Source of the DNA: Occultella aeris
GTDB taxonomy: Bacteria; Actinomycetota; Actinomycetes; Actinomycetales; Beutenbergiaceae
Length of the DNA: 46,965 nucleotides
Assembly (NCBI RefSeq): GCF_902703175.1
Contig: NZ_CACRYJ010000003.1
Location: forward strand, 1 to 46,965
Reading direction: 5' to 3'
The first letter of the stretch is position 1, and each line of letters starts with the position of its first letter. Under the pieces are notes generated by a model, which ran no database searches, was not told where the DNA came from, and saw nothing but the letters and a program-made list of their open reading frames with translations. Both the position numbers and the translations under genes were made by a program. Positions 37,808 through 46,965 of the stretch are shown piece after piece.

Positions 37808-40089
37808 CGGGGGTCCTCGGTGTCTGTGGGTGGTTGGGTCTCGGTCTCGGCGAGTGCGGCCGCGGCCTCGGGTGGGTACCGCCGCCCGCCCCGGCGGATG
37901 GTGCGGGACAGACCGAACACGAACGCCACGCCGAGCACCACGACGGCTGCCGTCAGCCCGGTGCTCTCCCAGTCGGCGCGGACCCGGACGTCGAACGACG
38001 ATGGTTCGGCCACGGGCGTGCCACCCGCCTCGGGCAGCACCAGGACCACCACGGTGACGTCCCCGTTCGCGACCGCCGTCACCGGGATCCGCACCGTGGT
38101 GGTGCCGTTCGCCGGGATGGTCGCCGGTACCACGTCGTCGGCCTGCAGGCGCGGATCGTTCGGGTCGAGCTGGATCACGACCTCCGCGTCCGCGTCGAGC
38201 GCGTTGTCGATCGTGATCGGCACCTCGCTCGCGTCCGAGATGAGCAGGACGCTGCTACCGGCCTGGACGGTGATCATCGAGCGCAGCTCGGCGACGGCGT
38301 CCGTGGCACCGTCGGCGAGCGCGGTGCGCACCCGCGGCACCTCGATGAGCGCGGCCGAAGGCGTGCTCAGCAGGGCGACGGCCGGCCCGTTCGTGAGGGC
38401 GCCCGGATCGGCGAGCACCTGGTTGAAGGCATCGAGTTCCGTCCACGTCTCGCCCAGCCGGGCGAGTTCCGCGGTGGTCAGACGGTCACCGTCGGGTGGG
38501 GCCGGCTCGTATGACCGGCCCTCCGTGCCGACGGAGCGGCCGAGCAGGCTGCGCAGGCTGGTGACTTCGAGCCAGGGCGCCTCCGCGAGCGAGTCGAGGA
38601 TGGTGCTCAGGCGTTCGATCTCGGACGGGTCGGTGCCGAGATCGCGCGGCAGTGCGGCCATGAGCCCGCGCGGATCGTTCGGACGCTCCCGCGTGATCAC
38701 GGCGGTCTGCGCGAGGAAGGACTGCTGCGCCTCCGCCGTGGTCAGGGCCGGGTCGGTGAGGGTGTCGGAGAGCGGTCCGTCCCAGAGCACCGCCTCGGCG
38801 TCCCCGCCCGCTGTGGTGAGCTCGGTCCGGCCCGACGGCGTGTAGGTCAGATCCCCGGTGGTCGGCACCTCGTCGGCGGGGAGCACGACCGTGTCCGACC
38901 CGGACCGGGCGATCGCGTCGAGCGTCGACTCATCGGTGGCCGCCGGCCAGATCACGTCGTCGAGGACGGTCACCTCTCGTTCGGCCAGCAGCGCGGCGGT
39001 CCGGTCGGCGGCCGCGTCGATGAGCGTGCGCTCGTCCGCGCGGGCCATGGTGATGGCGTCCGCGTCCCCGTAGGACAGGGCGACGACGTCCCGCTGGGCG
39101 CTGGCGCCGGAGAGCAGCTGCACGAATGCGGGCAGTTGCGCGGCGGTCAGGATCGGGTCGTCACGTTCCTCGTCGTCACCCTCGGTGGCGCCGTCGTCGG
39201 GCGCAGTACCCGACGGCGGGGGTTCGGTCGTCGGATCCGCCGTGCCTGGGGTGTCGGTCGTCGCCCCGTCGTCCGGGGTGCCCGTGGTCTCCTCGTCCGT
39301 CGGCTCGGTCTGACCGGCGCCCTGGGTCGGCTCCTGCCCGTCGGAACCCTCGCCGGACGGTGCCGGGCCGGTCGGCAGTTCGAGGAGGACGGGGTCGAGG
39401 CCCCACGCAACCGGCAGGTCCCGGGTCGCCTCGACCAGGGCGGTGATCCGATCCGCGGCCACCTGTCCGACGAGAACCCCCTCCTCGGCGGCGGTACTCC
39501 ACTCCTGCGCCGTGGGGGTCAGTGGTAGCAGCAAGGTCAGTTCGGTGGGTCCGGCGGACTCGATCGCCTCCGGGTACCAGAGCAGGACGGACCTGGCTCG
39601 CCCGGTGACGCCGCCGTCGGACACGACGATCTCGAAGCCGCGGGGACCCCAGGCCGGGGTGCCGCCGAACGGTGAGCGGTCGGCCGGGATCGAGACCGTG
39701 AAGGGTGCGGTGGCGCCGGGCTGGACGTCCTGGCCGAGGTTCGCCAGGGTCAGGGTCTCGACCCGGCCGGACGTGGCGTCATCGTTCAGCCACCGGGCCA
39801 GGCCGTTGCGGGAGTCCGGGACCTGCGTCTGCATCCGCAGCCGCACGAACGGATCCGTGAGAACCTCGTCCGTCTCGTTCGTGATCGTGCCGGTGACCAC
39901 GAGATCCAGACCGGGTCGGAGCACGGCCGGGGTCGTGCCGGTGATGTCGACGGTGACGTCCCCGGGCGCGGCATGGGCGGCCGGCACGGTCACGGCGGGA
40001 GCGAGTGGGCCGACCGCGGCGAGGATCCCGAGCAGGCACGCCACGAGCGCGGCCCGCACGTGGAAGGTGCGGGGTTCTCGGCGCGTCAT
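37804..40089 (-). CDS. DUF6049 family secreted/membrane protein
   Basis: About 761 residues from ATG 40089. The N-terminal signal sequence AALVACLLGILAAVGPLAP is followed by an Ala-rich cleavage region (AHAAPG). The exterior domain begins VTVDITGTTPAVLRPGLDLV. A low-complexity acidic/Thr/Pro linker lies at about 255–320. The C-terminal stretch has a single span (LTAAVVVLGVAFVFGLSRTI) and a basic cytoplasmic tail. It belongs to the family of Rv3909, encoded next to murJ in Actinobacteria; function unknown. Its stop overlaps the murJ ATG (ATGA), pointing to coupled translation. The frame extends upstream to 40191 but has no signal sequence there. Confidence 0.88.
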   Translation of the reverse strand: MTRREPRTFHVRAALVACLLGILAAVGPLAPAVTVPAAHAAPGDVTVDITGTTPAVLRPGLDLVVTGTITNETDEVLTDPFVRLRMQTQVPDSRNGLARWLNDDATSGRVETLTLANLGQDVQPGATAPFTVSIPADRSPFGGTPAWGPRGFEIVVSDGGVTGRARSVLLWYPEAIESAGPTELTLLLPLTPTAQEWSTAAEEGVLVGQVAADRITALVEATRDLPVAWGLDPVLLELPTGPAPSGEGSDGQEPTQGAGQTEPTDEETTGTPDDGATTDTPGTADPTTEPPPSGTAPDDGATEGDDEERDDPILTAAQLPAFVQLLSGASAQRDVVALSYGDADAITMARADERTLIDAAADRTAALLAEREVTVLDDVIWPAATDESTLDAIARSGSDTVVLPADEVPTTGDLTYTPSGRTELTTAGGDAEAVLWDGPLSDTLTDPALTTAEAQQSFLAQTAVITRERPNDPRGLMAALPRDLGTDPSEIERLSTILDSLAEAPWLEVTSLRSLLGRSVGTEGRSYEPAPPDGDRLTTAELARLGETWTELDAFNQVLADPGALTNGPAVALLSTPSAALIEVPRVRTALADGATDAVAELRSMITVQAGSSVLLISDASEVPITIDNALDADAEVVIQLDPNDPRLQADDVVPATIPANGTTTVRIPVTAVANGDVTVVVLVLPEAGGTPVAEPSSFDVRVRADWESTGLTAAVVVLGVAFVFGLSRTIRRGGRRYPPEAAAALAETETQPPTDTEDPR

Positions 40090-40111
40090 CCCAGGCTCAC
40101 GCGGTGGATCG

Positions 40112-40636
40112 TCATGAGCGCCCGGTGAGCATGTCCCGGGCGGTTGCCACGACCCGGCGCTCGTTCGGGTAGGCCAGCCGGGCCGCGACATCGGTCAGCG
40201 CCACCCAGGCCACCGCCTCGGCCTCATGGTCGGGGTCGTTCTCCGTGGTGAGGTCGCCGCCGAGCGCCTCGAGCAGATAGTGGTGGACCACCTTGTGCAC
40301 GCGCCGGTCCGAGCCCGCGAACCAGTAGTCGATCGTGGCGAGGTGACGGAGCACCTGTCCCTCGATCCCGGTCTCCTCCGCGATCTCGCGGACCGCGGCC
40401 TCCTCCGCGGTCTCGGCGCCCTCCAAGTGCCCCTTCGGCAGGCACCATTCCAGCCTGCCCGCGCGGTTGCGGCGCGCGATCACCGCGGTGTACGCCTCGC
40501 CACCGACGACCCGCACCACGAGGCCGCCGGCGGAGGTCTCGTCGACCACCGGAAGCGAGTGCGCGTGGGTGCGCCGCAGACGCGTGACCGGGGGCCGTGG
40601 CGCCCGCGGTCGAGGGGTCGGAGCTGCGGCGGACAT
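40112..40636 (-). CDS. NUDIX hydrolase (MutT family)
   Basis: 174 residues from ATG 40636. The perfect NUDIX box GHLEGAETAEEAAVREIAEE-TGI fits GX5EX7REUXEEXGU. The preceding strand is ARRNRAGRLEWCLPKG. It hydrolyses a nucleoside diphosphate linked to another moiety; the substrate cannot be read from the sequence. A 30-residue Pro/Arg-rich N-terminal tail is not conserved. The DUF6049 gene follows after 22 bp, and the CCA enzyme is divergent, 135 bp away. The same neighbourhood occurs at Rv3907c–Rv3910. Confidence 0.93.
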   Translation of the reverse strand: MSAAAPTPRPRAPRPPVTRLRRTHAHSLPVVDETSAGGLVVRVVGGEAYTAVIARRNRAGRLEWCLPKGHLEGAETAEEAAVREIAEETGIEGQVLRHLATIDYWFAGSDRRVHKVVHHYLLEALGGDLTTENDPDHEAEAVAWVALTDVAARLAYPNERRVVATARDMLTGRS

Positions 40637-40771
40637 AACGACACTGTAATCAAGGCCACGCGAAGGTGGGGTACCCGGCACGCGTCTTCGGGCCGCGTGG
40701 GCACCGATCTGCGGCGGATCGGTCGGCACCGGCTGGCAGCGCCGGGCCCGCACGTGGCACGCTTGACGGTT

Positions 40772-42241
40772 GTGCCCCCCACGTCACCCATACCGCCCCG
40801 AGAGTCTCCCGCGGAACTGCTGCGCGTCGCCCTCGGTGTGCTCGCCGCGTACGCACCCGACGCGATCGAGCTCGGGACGGCGTTCGCGGACGCCGGCCAC
40901 GAGCTCGCACTGGTCGGCGGCCCGGTGCGGGACGCCTTCCTCGGCCGGGCCGGTGTCGACCTGGACTTCGCGACCTCCGCGCGCCCGGACGACACGGAGC
41001 GGATCCTGGCCGCGTGGGGGGACGCCCACTGGGACATGGGCCGGGAGTTCGGCACCATCGGAGCCCGGCGCGGGGACGTCATCGTCGAGGTCACCACGTA
41101 CCGCACCGAGGCCTACGACCCGACGTCCCGCAAGCCGCAGGTGGCGTACGGCGACTCGCTCGACGGCGATCTCTCCCGCCGGGACTTCACCGTCAACTCG
41201 ATGGCGGTCCGGCTTCCGGACCTGACGTTCGTGGACCCGTTCGACGGACTCACCGACCTCGCGAACGGGCTGCTGCGCACCCCGGTCACCGCCGAACAGT
41301 CGTTCGACGACGACCCGCTGCGGATGATGCGCGCGGCCCGGTTCACCGCCCAACTCGGGTTCGACGTCGACGAGTCTGTGCTGAAGGCGATGACGGCGAT
41401 GGCGGAGCGGATCACGATCGTCTCGGCCGAGCGGGTCCAGGCCGAGCTCGTCCGGCTGCTCATGTCGGCTGCTCCTCGGCGTGGCCTCGAACTCATGGTC
41501 TACACCGGCCTGGCCGAGTACGTGCTGCCCGAGCTGCCCGGCATGCAGCTGACCATCGACGAGCACCACCGGCACAAGGACGTCTACGAGCACTCGCTGA
41601 CCGTGCTCGACCAGGCCATCGACCTCGAGACCGGTCCGGACGGCCCCGTACCTGGTCCGGACCTGGTCCTGCGCCTCGCGGCGCTGCTCCACGACGTCGG
41701 CAAGCCGGCGACCCGGCGGCTCGAGCCGGGCGGCGGCGTGAGTTTCCACCATCACGAGGTCGTCGGCGCGAAGCTGGCCACGAAGCGGCTGCGGGAGCTG
41801 CGCTTCGACAAGGCGACCATCAAGGCCGTCTCCCACCTGGTGGCGCTGCACCTGCGGTTCCACGGATACGGGGAGGCGGCCTGGACGGACTCGGCGGTGC
41901 GCCGGTACATCACCGATGCCGGCGATCAGCTCGAGCGCCTGCACCGGCTGACCCGGGCCGACTGCACCACCCGGAACCAGCGCAAGGCGGCCAGGCTCTC
42001 ACACGCCTACGACGACCTCGAGCGCCGGATCGCGGCACTATCCGCCGAGGAGGAGCTCAAGGCGATCCGCCCGGACCTCGACGGCACGCAGATCATGGAG
42101 ATCCTCCAGATCCCCGCCGGCCGGGACGTCGGCGCCGCGTACAAGCACCTGCTCGCGCTCCGGATGGAGCACGGCCCGCTCGGCCCCGAGCGGGCCGAGG
42201 CCGAACTGCGCTCCTGGTGGGCGGCCCGCGGGGCCGGCTGA
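40772..42241 (+). CDS. cca: CCA tRNA nucleotidyltransferase with HD domain
   Basis: 489 residues from GTG 40772 (MPPTSPIPPRESPAELL); TTG 40763 is in frame and possible. Adds or repairs the 3' CCA of tRNAs. The class II polymerase-beta head is LALVGGPVRDAFLGRAGVDL followed by DFATSARPDD, with its two catalytic aspartates. The basic loop and RRDFTVNSMAV motif, the DDPLRMMRAARFTAQLGF segment and an HD hydrolase domain (HKDVYEHSLTVL, then LAALLHDVGKP) follow. Actinobacterial versions include this HD domain. It is needed for the CCA-less tRNA-Ile at 8946–9019. Confidence 0.95.
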   Translation: MPPTSPIPPRESPAELLRVALGVLAAYAPDAIELGTAFADAGHELALVGGPVRDAFLGRAGVDLDFATSARPDDTERILAAWGDAHWDMGREFGTIGARRGDVIVEVTTYRTEAYDPTSRKPQVAYGDSLDGDLSRRDFTVNSMAVRLPDLTFVDPFDGLTDLANGLLRTPVTAEQSFDDDPLRMMRAARFTAQLGFDVDESVLKAMTAMAERITIVSAERVQAELVRLLMSAAPRRGLELMVYTGLAEYVLPELPGMQLTIDEHHRHKDVYEHSLTVLDQAIDLETGPDGPVPGPDLVLRLAALLHDVGKPATRRLEPGGGVSFHHHEVVGAKLATKRLRELRFDKATIKAVSHLVALHLRFHGYGEAAWTDSAVRRYITDAGDQLERLHRLTRADCTTRNQRKAARLSHAYDDLERRIAALSAEEELKAIRPDLDGTQIMEILQIPAGRDVGAAYKHLLALRMEHGPLGPERAEAELRSWWAARGAG

Positions 42242-42293
42242 CCAGTCCACGAGGCGTGACGTCGCGCCCCCGGACCGCCAAGAGGAGACCGGA

Positions 42294-42653
42294 ATGGCTG
42301 CACTTCCCCTCGCTGTGACCGACTTCATCGATCGGGCCACGACGCTCGACGGCACTCGCTTCCAGGTGATCGAAGACGCCCACCTCGACTCCGATGAGGT
42401 GGCCGAGCTCTATGGGACACGAGGTCCGTTGCTGTCCGCCTCCGAGTCCTCCGCGCTCGACACGTACGTTCGCAGCCGGCTCCGCCCACGCGGCGATGAG
42501 CTGAGGACGCAGGCCGGGGTCGCGACGATCAGCGGTGCCATCGCAACGACGATGCTGGCTGCGCGGCTGATCTGGCACCGCGACCGCGTGGCGCCCGAGG
42601 TGTTCGAGATCGCGCTCGCTCCCTTCCGGGACGCCGGCGTGGACGTGTCCTGA
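42294..42653 (+). CDS. Small protein of unknown function
   Basis: 119 residues; AGAGGAGACCGG precedes ATG 42294. I do not recognise it. It has no signal sequence or cysteines. Residues 75–95 (GVATISGAIATTMLAARLIW) are Ala-rich and could be one weak span or a buried helix. The rest is acidic and predicted alpha/beta. It starts 52 bp after the CCA gene and converges on the damaged DHFR-like gene. Good ribosome site and codon bias support expression. Confidence 0.6.
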   Translation: MAALPLAVTDFIDRATTLDGTRFQVIEDAHLDSDEVAELYGTRGPLLSASESSALDTYVRSRLRPRGDELRTQAGVATISGAIATTMLAARLIWHRDRVAPEVFEIALAPFRDAGVDVS

Positions 42654-42668
42654 GAGCGTCGGGTCGCC

Positions 42669-43336
42669 TCAATCCCAGCGGATGGACTCCTTGCCGTCCT
42701 CTCCTACGACGTACTCCGCGCGCGCAGGTGCGGCGGCGCTGGGCTCGAGCACCTGGTAGACGCCGCCGGCCGAAGTGGTCCGGGTCTCGAGGATGGTGAA
42801 CGCCGTTGGGTCGTCCCCCGGCTCGAACAGGCGCTTGCCACTGCCCACGACGACCGGGAACGTGATCAGCCGGTAGGTGTCGACGAGCCCGGCGACGTGC
42901 AGGGTCCGGGCGAGCCGATGACTGCCGTGCACCTGGAGCTCACCCTGACCCGGCCCGGCCTTGAGCGCGCGGACCGCTTCGACGACGTCGGCGTCGCTGT
43001 CGGCCCGGACCACGTCGCTGTTCGCCCACCGGGCCGTCGTGCCATGCGAGGTGATCACGTGCTTGCGCAGCGTGTTCAGCGCGACGGCGACGGCGTTGTC
43101 CGGGTCGGTGATCCTCGACCAGTACTCCTGCATCATGTCGTAGGTGGTCCGGCCGAGCAGGAAGGCGCCGGTCGCGGCGAACCACGTGTCCACGATCGCA
43201 CCGAAGTCCTCGTCGCCGAACGGCACCATCCAGCCGCCTTGGGTGAAGCCGCCGGTGGCGTCCTCGTCCGGGCCACCGGGCCCTGCATCACGCCGTCCAG
43301 AGTGAGGAACTCGTGCACGGTCAGCCGCATGGTCAT
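42669..43336 (-). pseudogene. Dihydrofolate-reductase-like (RibD C-terminal) protein, frameshifted
   Basis: From ATG 43336 the frame reads MTMRLTVHEFLTLDGVMQGP, then jumps. The continuation GGPDEDATGGFTQGGWMVPF and the remaining residues to IRWD lie in the next frame. Restoring one base in the run CCCGG/TGG near 43274–43281 rejoins the protein, which would be about 222 residues. The body (FLLGRTTYDMMQEYW, LQVHGSHRLARTLH, ITFPVVVGSGKRLF) is the YwjB/RibD_C family, linked to dihydrofolate reductase folds but with varied roles. The break could be a real mutation or a sequencing error in a G/C run. Confidence 0.8.
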
Positions 43337-43437
43337 CCTGCCTGCTCTCGATCGGGTCGGTTGTCGAGGTAGACCGATCGAGCGCGGCGAACTCATCGTC
43401 GGCCGCGCCCCGCGGATGCGCCGGCAGAGGTGCGGCG

Positions 43438-44769
43438 TCAGACCGAGGTGCGCTCGCCGTCGAGCACCGGCACCGGACGATCGTGCACCCGGCGGACCCC
43501 ACGCCGGTAGGCCACGGCGATCGCCACGTAGGCGACCGCGAGGGCCGCGAACACCGGCCTCGACCAGCCGGTGTCCGGCAGCGCAGCCGCGGCCAGTGCC
43601 GCGGCCCCGGCGAACGCGGCGTTGTAGAGCATGTCGTAGAGGGAGAACGCGCGGCCGCGGAACGAGTCGTGGGTGTCCCGCTGCACGATCGTGTCGACGG
43701 CGATCTTCGCGCCCTGGACGGCCAGGCCCATCAGTACCGCAGCGGCTGCGATCACGGCGAACTCGGGTGCCGCCGCCATCAGGATCTGGCTGACGGCGCC
43801 CAGGCCGAGGCATACGACGATCCAGGTCGAGGGTGACATCCGCTCGTGTGCGATCGGGGTGGCCACGATGGCCAGCCCGTTCCCGGCGAACGAGACCGAG
43901 GCGAGCACCCCGAACATCGCCAGGCCGGCGTCGGCGTCGGTGGGATCGGAGAGCAGGTTCCGGGAGATCAGGATGAGCGCTATGAAGTTCAGGCCGTACA
44001 GGAACCGGTGCAGCGCCATCACCGCCAGCGCCATGCCAGGGGTGCGGCGGCGGACCAGGTAGGTGGCGCCGTCAACCAGGTCGCGGACCGTGGCGCGGAC
44101 ATCTGCAGAGAGCGCCGCGAACCCGCCACGAGTGCGTGCCGCCCTTGTGGGACCGAGCAGATCCGGGCCCATCCGCAGCGCGAGCAGAGCGGCACAGCCG
44201 AACAGGACCGCAGCGGTGGCGAGCACGAGGCCGTCCTTGCCCGGGCCGGACGGGACGAGCCAGCCGATCCCGAAGCCGATCCCGGCGCCCACCACGGCCG
44301 AGACCGCGCCGAGGGTCGGCGTCAGGGTGTTCGCCATCAGGAGCTGTTCGCGCGGGACCACCCGTGGCAGCCCTGCCGAGAGCGCCGCGAGCAGGAACCG
44401 GTTCACGCCGAGCGTGAGCAGCGCAAGGACGTACACCGCCGGGCCGACGCCCTGCGTGGCCATAAGGATCGCGAGTGTCAGGCCGAGCGCCACCCGGATG
44501 GCGTTGCCGACGGCAAGCACCTGACGCCGTCGCCACCGGTCGAGCAGCGGCCCGGCGAACGGGCCGACGATCGTGAACGGGAGCAGCAGCACCGCGAAGG
44601 CAGCGGCAACGGCCCCCGCCGTCGCGAGGTTCTCCGGCGAGAAGAAGAAGAGTGTGGCCAGCCCTGCCTGGAACATGCCGTCGCCGCACTGCGAGACGAG
44701 GCGGACCGAGAACAGCTTGCGGAAGTCCCGGTGGACGAGGACGGTGCGGAGGTCCGCGATCACACTCAC
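43438..44769 (-). CDS. MFS transporter
   Basis: 443 residues, twelve hydrophobic spans in two sixes with a soluble loop near residue 210–225. The MFS loop between spans 2 and 3 is GPFAGPLLDRWRRRQVLAVG. It is the drug/H+ antiporter-like DHA type with a VRLVSQCGDGMFQ start, similar to proteins annotated as MFS permeases. Substrate unknown. Start: GTG 44769 was used; TTG 44772 and GTG 44763 are adjacent options, none with a clear ribosome site. It is divergent from the sugar ABC permease genes. Confidence 0.9.
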   Translation of the reverse strand: MSVIADLRTVLVHRDFRKLFSVRLVSQCGDGMFQAGLATLFFFSPENLATAGAVAAAFAVLLLPFTIVGPFAGPLLDRWRRRQVLAVGNAIRVALGLTLAILMATQGVGPAVYVLALLTLGVNRFLLAALSAGLPRVVPREQLLMANTLTPTLGAVSAVVGAGIGFGIGWLVPSGPGKDGLVLATAAVLFGCAALLALRMGPDLLGPTRAARTRGGFAALSADVRATVRDLVDGATYLVRRRTPGMALAVMALHRFLYGLNFIALILISRNLLSDPTDADAGLAMFGVLASVSFAGNGLAIVATPIAHERMSPSTWIVVCLGLGAVSQILMAAAPEFAVIAAAAVLMGLAVQGAKIAVDTIVQRDTHDSFRGRAFSLYDMLYNAAFAGAAALAAAALPDTGWSRPVFAALAVAYVAIAVAYRRGVRRVHDRPVPVLDGERTSV

Positions 44770-45040
44770 CAACGCAGGCTATCGCGGTCGAGGACGCTTC
44801 CCCGGGGAGCGCGTCGTGGCACGGGAGCGCGGTGCCGGTCCGATTCGCGGGACGACGTCGACGGCACGGTGTCCGATCCATGACGGCAGGTGAACGTTGA
44901 CGGAACAAGCGGTCCGAAGGGCTTCGGAAGGTCGACCCCGCGCGAACGCCGGGGGTAGCGTCCTCACTGGAATTGCACGGCGCGCCTTCTGATTGCGGCG
45001 CCATCGAGAAACACCACCGTCACGATCGGAATGCATCTCC

Positions 45041-45973
45041 ATGAGTTCGCACGCGCTCTCCAGTGCTGCACCGCCCGGGCGGCGGACGGCTCGGAGAAAG
45101 AAACTCTGGCGTAATATTGGCGTCTTCGCGCTGCTCGCGGGACCGAACCTTGCGCTGCTTCTGATATTTACATATCGCCCGATGTTCTTGAGCTTCTACT
45201 ATTCGATGCTCAATTGGAACATCGGCTCCGATTTCGCGCAATTCATCGGGTTCGGGAACTACGTCGAATGGTTCAACGACCCGGAGTCCGCACGGATCGT
45301 CTTCACGACCCTGCTCTACACGGTCGCCACCGTGGCCGGCGGCATGGCGATCGGCCTGGCCCTGGCGCTCGCCCTGAACCGCAAGCTGTTCGGACGCGGG
45401 ATCGTCCGCACTGTCACGTTCGCCCCGTAGGTCCTGTCCGGGATCGCCGTCGGGTTCCTCTGGATGTACATCTTCAACCCGAACATCGGACTGCTCCGCA
45501 CGGTGCTCGGCTGGTTCGGGCTCTCCTCGCCGCCGTGGTTCACGCAGGAGCCGTGGCCGCTGATCATGATCATCATCGTCACGTTGTGGAAGCACATCGG
45601 GTACGTCGCGTTGATCTACCTGGCGGGCCTGCAGTCCGTGCCACAGGACCTGCGTGACGCCGCCGCACTCGACGGCGCAGGCACCTGGCGGGTGTTCCGG
45701 GCGATCGTGCTGCCGCTGCTCGGGCCGATCACCTTCTTCCTGCTGATCACGCTCACGCTCAGCGCGCTGCAGTCCTTCGACCTGATCCGCTCGATGACGA
45801 ACGGTGGCCCGCTCGGCTCCACCAAGACGCTCATGTACCAGGTCTACGTCGAGGGCTTCCAGATCGGCCGCGGCGGGTACGGCTCCGCGGTCGCCACGAT
45901 CCTCTTCGTGATCCTGCTCGTGGTCACGGCCATCCAGATGAAGTTCGTCGAGAGGCGGGTGCACTACCAGTGA
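45041..45973 (+). pseudogene. Carbohydrate ABC transporter permease, MalF-type, with in-frame amber stop
   Basis: From ATG 45041 the frame would be 310 residues. It begins RKKLWRNIGVFALLAGPNLA, with six spans, and the EAA loop DLRDAAALDGAGTWRVFRAI faces the ATPase. At 45428–45430 a TAG interrupts after TVTFAP and before VLSGIAVGFLWMY. The frame on each side is the same and otherwise undamaged. Relatives have a Tyr, Phe or Val there, so one base change would restore it. The second permease begins inside its end (GTGA overlap at 45970). Early codons (about 45100–45250) are unusually A/T-rich. No binding-protein or ATPase gene is in the window. Confidence 0.85.
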
Positions 45974-46920
45974 GCACGAGCACCACCGACACCCCGGCGG
46001 CTCCGGTCGTTCCGGCCACAGCGGGCGATCAGCGCACCAGAGCGGAGACGCCGCAACCACCCAAGCCGCCCGAACGCCGTCGACGTCGGCGCAGCCCGGG
46101 CGCGATCGCCCTGGACGGCGGCCTCTACGTGACGCTCGTACTGGCCGCGCTAGTCATGGCGTTCCCCCTGATCTGGATGCTGCTGGCCAGCTTCAAGTCG
46201 AACCCGGAGATCTCCACCTGGCCGATCCAGTGGTTGCCGCAGGAATGGAACTTCGACAACTTCATCGCAGTCGCGAACTCGATCCCGATCGGCCGGATGA
46301 TCTTCAACAGCGTGTTCATCACGGTGGCCAGCACCTTCCTCAAGGTGGTTCTCGGCCTGGCCTGTGCCTACGCCCTCGTCTTCGTGGACGTCCCGTTCAA
46401 GAAGCTCGCGTTCATGCTCGTGCTGTTCACACTGCTGATCCCGGGCCAGATCACGATCATCCCGAACTACGTCCTGGTGGCCGGCCTGGACTGGACGAAC
46501 ACCTACCTGGGCATCATCCTGCCCGGCCTGGCCAGCGCGTTCGGGACGTTCCTGTTCCGGCAGCAGTTCATGCAGCTGCCCAGGTCCCTGCTCGAGGCCG
46601 CGGAGCTGGACGGTGCCGGGCACCTGCGCCGGCTGTTCCGGGTGGTCGTACCGATCTCGGTCCCCACCATCGCCGCGGTCACCCTGGTGACCCTGGTCGG
46701 CGAGTGGAACGAGTACCTCTGGCCCTCCCTGGTGGCCAAGAGCCCTGACCTGATGACCCTGCCGGTGGGCCTGACCCACCTCCAGGACCTCGAGGGCATC
46801 CAGAACTGGGGCGTGCTGCTGGCCGCCACCACACTGCTGACGCTCCCGATGCTTGCCGTGTTCCTGGTCCTGCAGCGCCGGCTCGTGGCCGGCCTCACCG
46901 CCGGGGCCGTCACCGGCTGA
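45970..46920 (+). CDS. Carbohydrate ABC transporter permease, MalG-type
   Basis: 316 residues from GTG 45970. A Pro/Arg-rich cytoplasmic N-tail (about 40 residues) is followed by six spans: VTLVLAALVMAFPLIWMLLA, VVLGLACAYALVFV, LAFMLVLFTLLIPGQITIIP and later ones. The EAA loop is SLLEAAELDGAGHLRRLFRV. It pairs with the upstream permease to form the sugar channel; the energising ATPase and binding protein must be outside the window. The sugar cannot be deduced. It ends 45 bp before the window edge. Confidence 0.95.
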   Translation: MSTSTTDTPAAPVVPATAGDQRTRAETPQPPKPPERRRRRRSPGAIALDGGLYVTLVLAALVMAFPLIWMLLASFKSNPEISTWPIQWLPQEWNFDNFIAVANSIPIGRMIFNSVFITVASTFLKVVLGLACAYALVFVDVPFKKLAFMLVLFTLLIPGQITIIPNYVLVAGLDWTNTYLGIILPGLASAFGTFLFRQQFMQLPRSLLEAAELDGAGHLRRLFRVVVPISVPTIAAVTLVTLVGEWNEYLWPSLVAKSPDLMTLPVGLTHLQDLEGIQNWGVLLAATTLLTLPMLAVFLVLQRRLVAGLTAGAVTG

Positions 46921-46965
46921 GCCGGCCCACCCCTCAAGCCGTTCCCAACCCCCAAGCAGAACCCC

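Noticed and set aside
29605-40636. Minus-strand block facing replication as a rearrangement
   Set aside because: The murJ–trxB–trxA group runs opposite to the parAB operon in Mycobacterium too, so this orientation is ancestral.

Overview
The window is a high-GC actinobacterial chromosome segment centred on the replication origin. Gene content and order fit the Actinomycetota origin region, most likely order Micrococcales (inference from gene order and protein style; no search was run). The core order is gyrA–gyrB–dciA–recF–gnd–dnaN–oriC–dnaA–rpmH–rnpA–yidD–yidC–khpB–rsmG–[parS island]–parA–parB. Further right lie trxA/trxB, a fused murJ, a DUF6049 gene, a NUDIX gene and a CCA-adding enzyme, much as at the equivalent locus of Mycobacterium and Streptomyces.

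Layout. 1–8.6 kb is accessory: a cyclophilin gene broken off at the window edge, an LEA-like Ala/Lys-rich membrane protein, argS, a GH35 beta-galactosidase, a FUSC-type membrane protein, a NUDIX hydrolase that seems to start at CTG, and a DUF2277 protein. 8.7–9.7 kb holds tRNA-Ala(TGC), a 39-residue DLW-39 protein, tRNA-Ile(GAT) and a DUF3566 membrane protein. 9.7–20.6 kb is the minus-strand replication cluster, with DnaA boxes in oriC (18.6–19.2 kb), upstream of dnaA and, unexpectedly, just upstream of the gyrB promoter. 21–24.4 kb is the plus-strand RNA-processing and membrane-insertion operon.

24.36–27.1 kb is the most striking stretch. It is about 2.7 kb with no convincing gene and visibly lower GC than its neighbours. 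It carries nine exact copies of the parS core GTTTCACGTGAAAC plus one single-mismatch copy, and nine perfect tandem copies of the hexamer GGTGTC that begin four bases after one of the parS sites. parA and parB follow directly, so this looks like a compact, gene-free centromere for ParABS chromosome segregation.

29.6–40.6 kb is a minus-strand block, head-on to replication from oriC: D-Ala-D-Ala ligase, an aminotransferase, thioredoxin (active site WCPPC) with its reductase, a 1412-residue MurJ–pseudokinase–F5/8-like fusion, DUF6049 and a NUDIX hydrolase. 40.7–46.97 kb contains the CCA tRNA nucleotidyltransferase, a small unknown protein, a dihydrofolate-reductase-like gene with a one-base frameshift, an MFS transporter, and two sugar ABC permeases, the first of which has an in-frame amber stop at codon 130.

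Together the genes cover initiation (DnaA, DciA, DnaN, oriC), topology (GyrAB), repair (RecF), origin segregation (ParAB/parS), membrane protein insertion (YidC/YidD), tRNA maturation (RnpA, CCA enzyme) and envelope synthesis (MurJ, Ddl). Three genes look damaged (cyclophilin, DHFR-like, first ABC permease), all in the accessory flanks.
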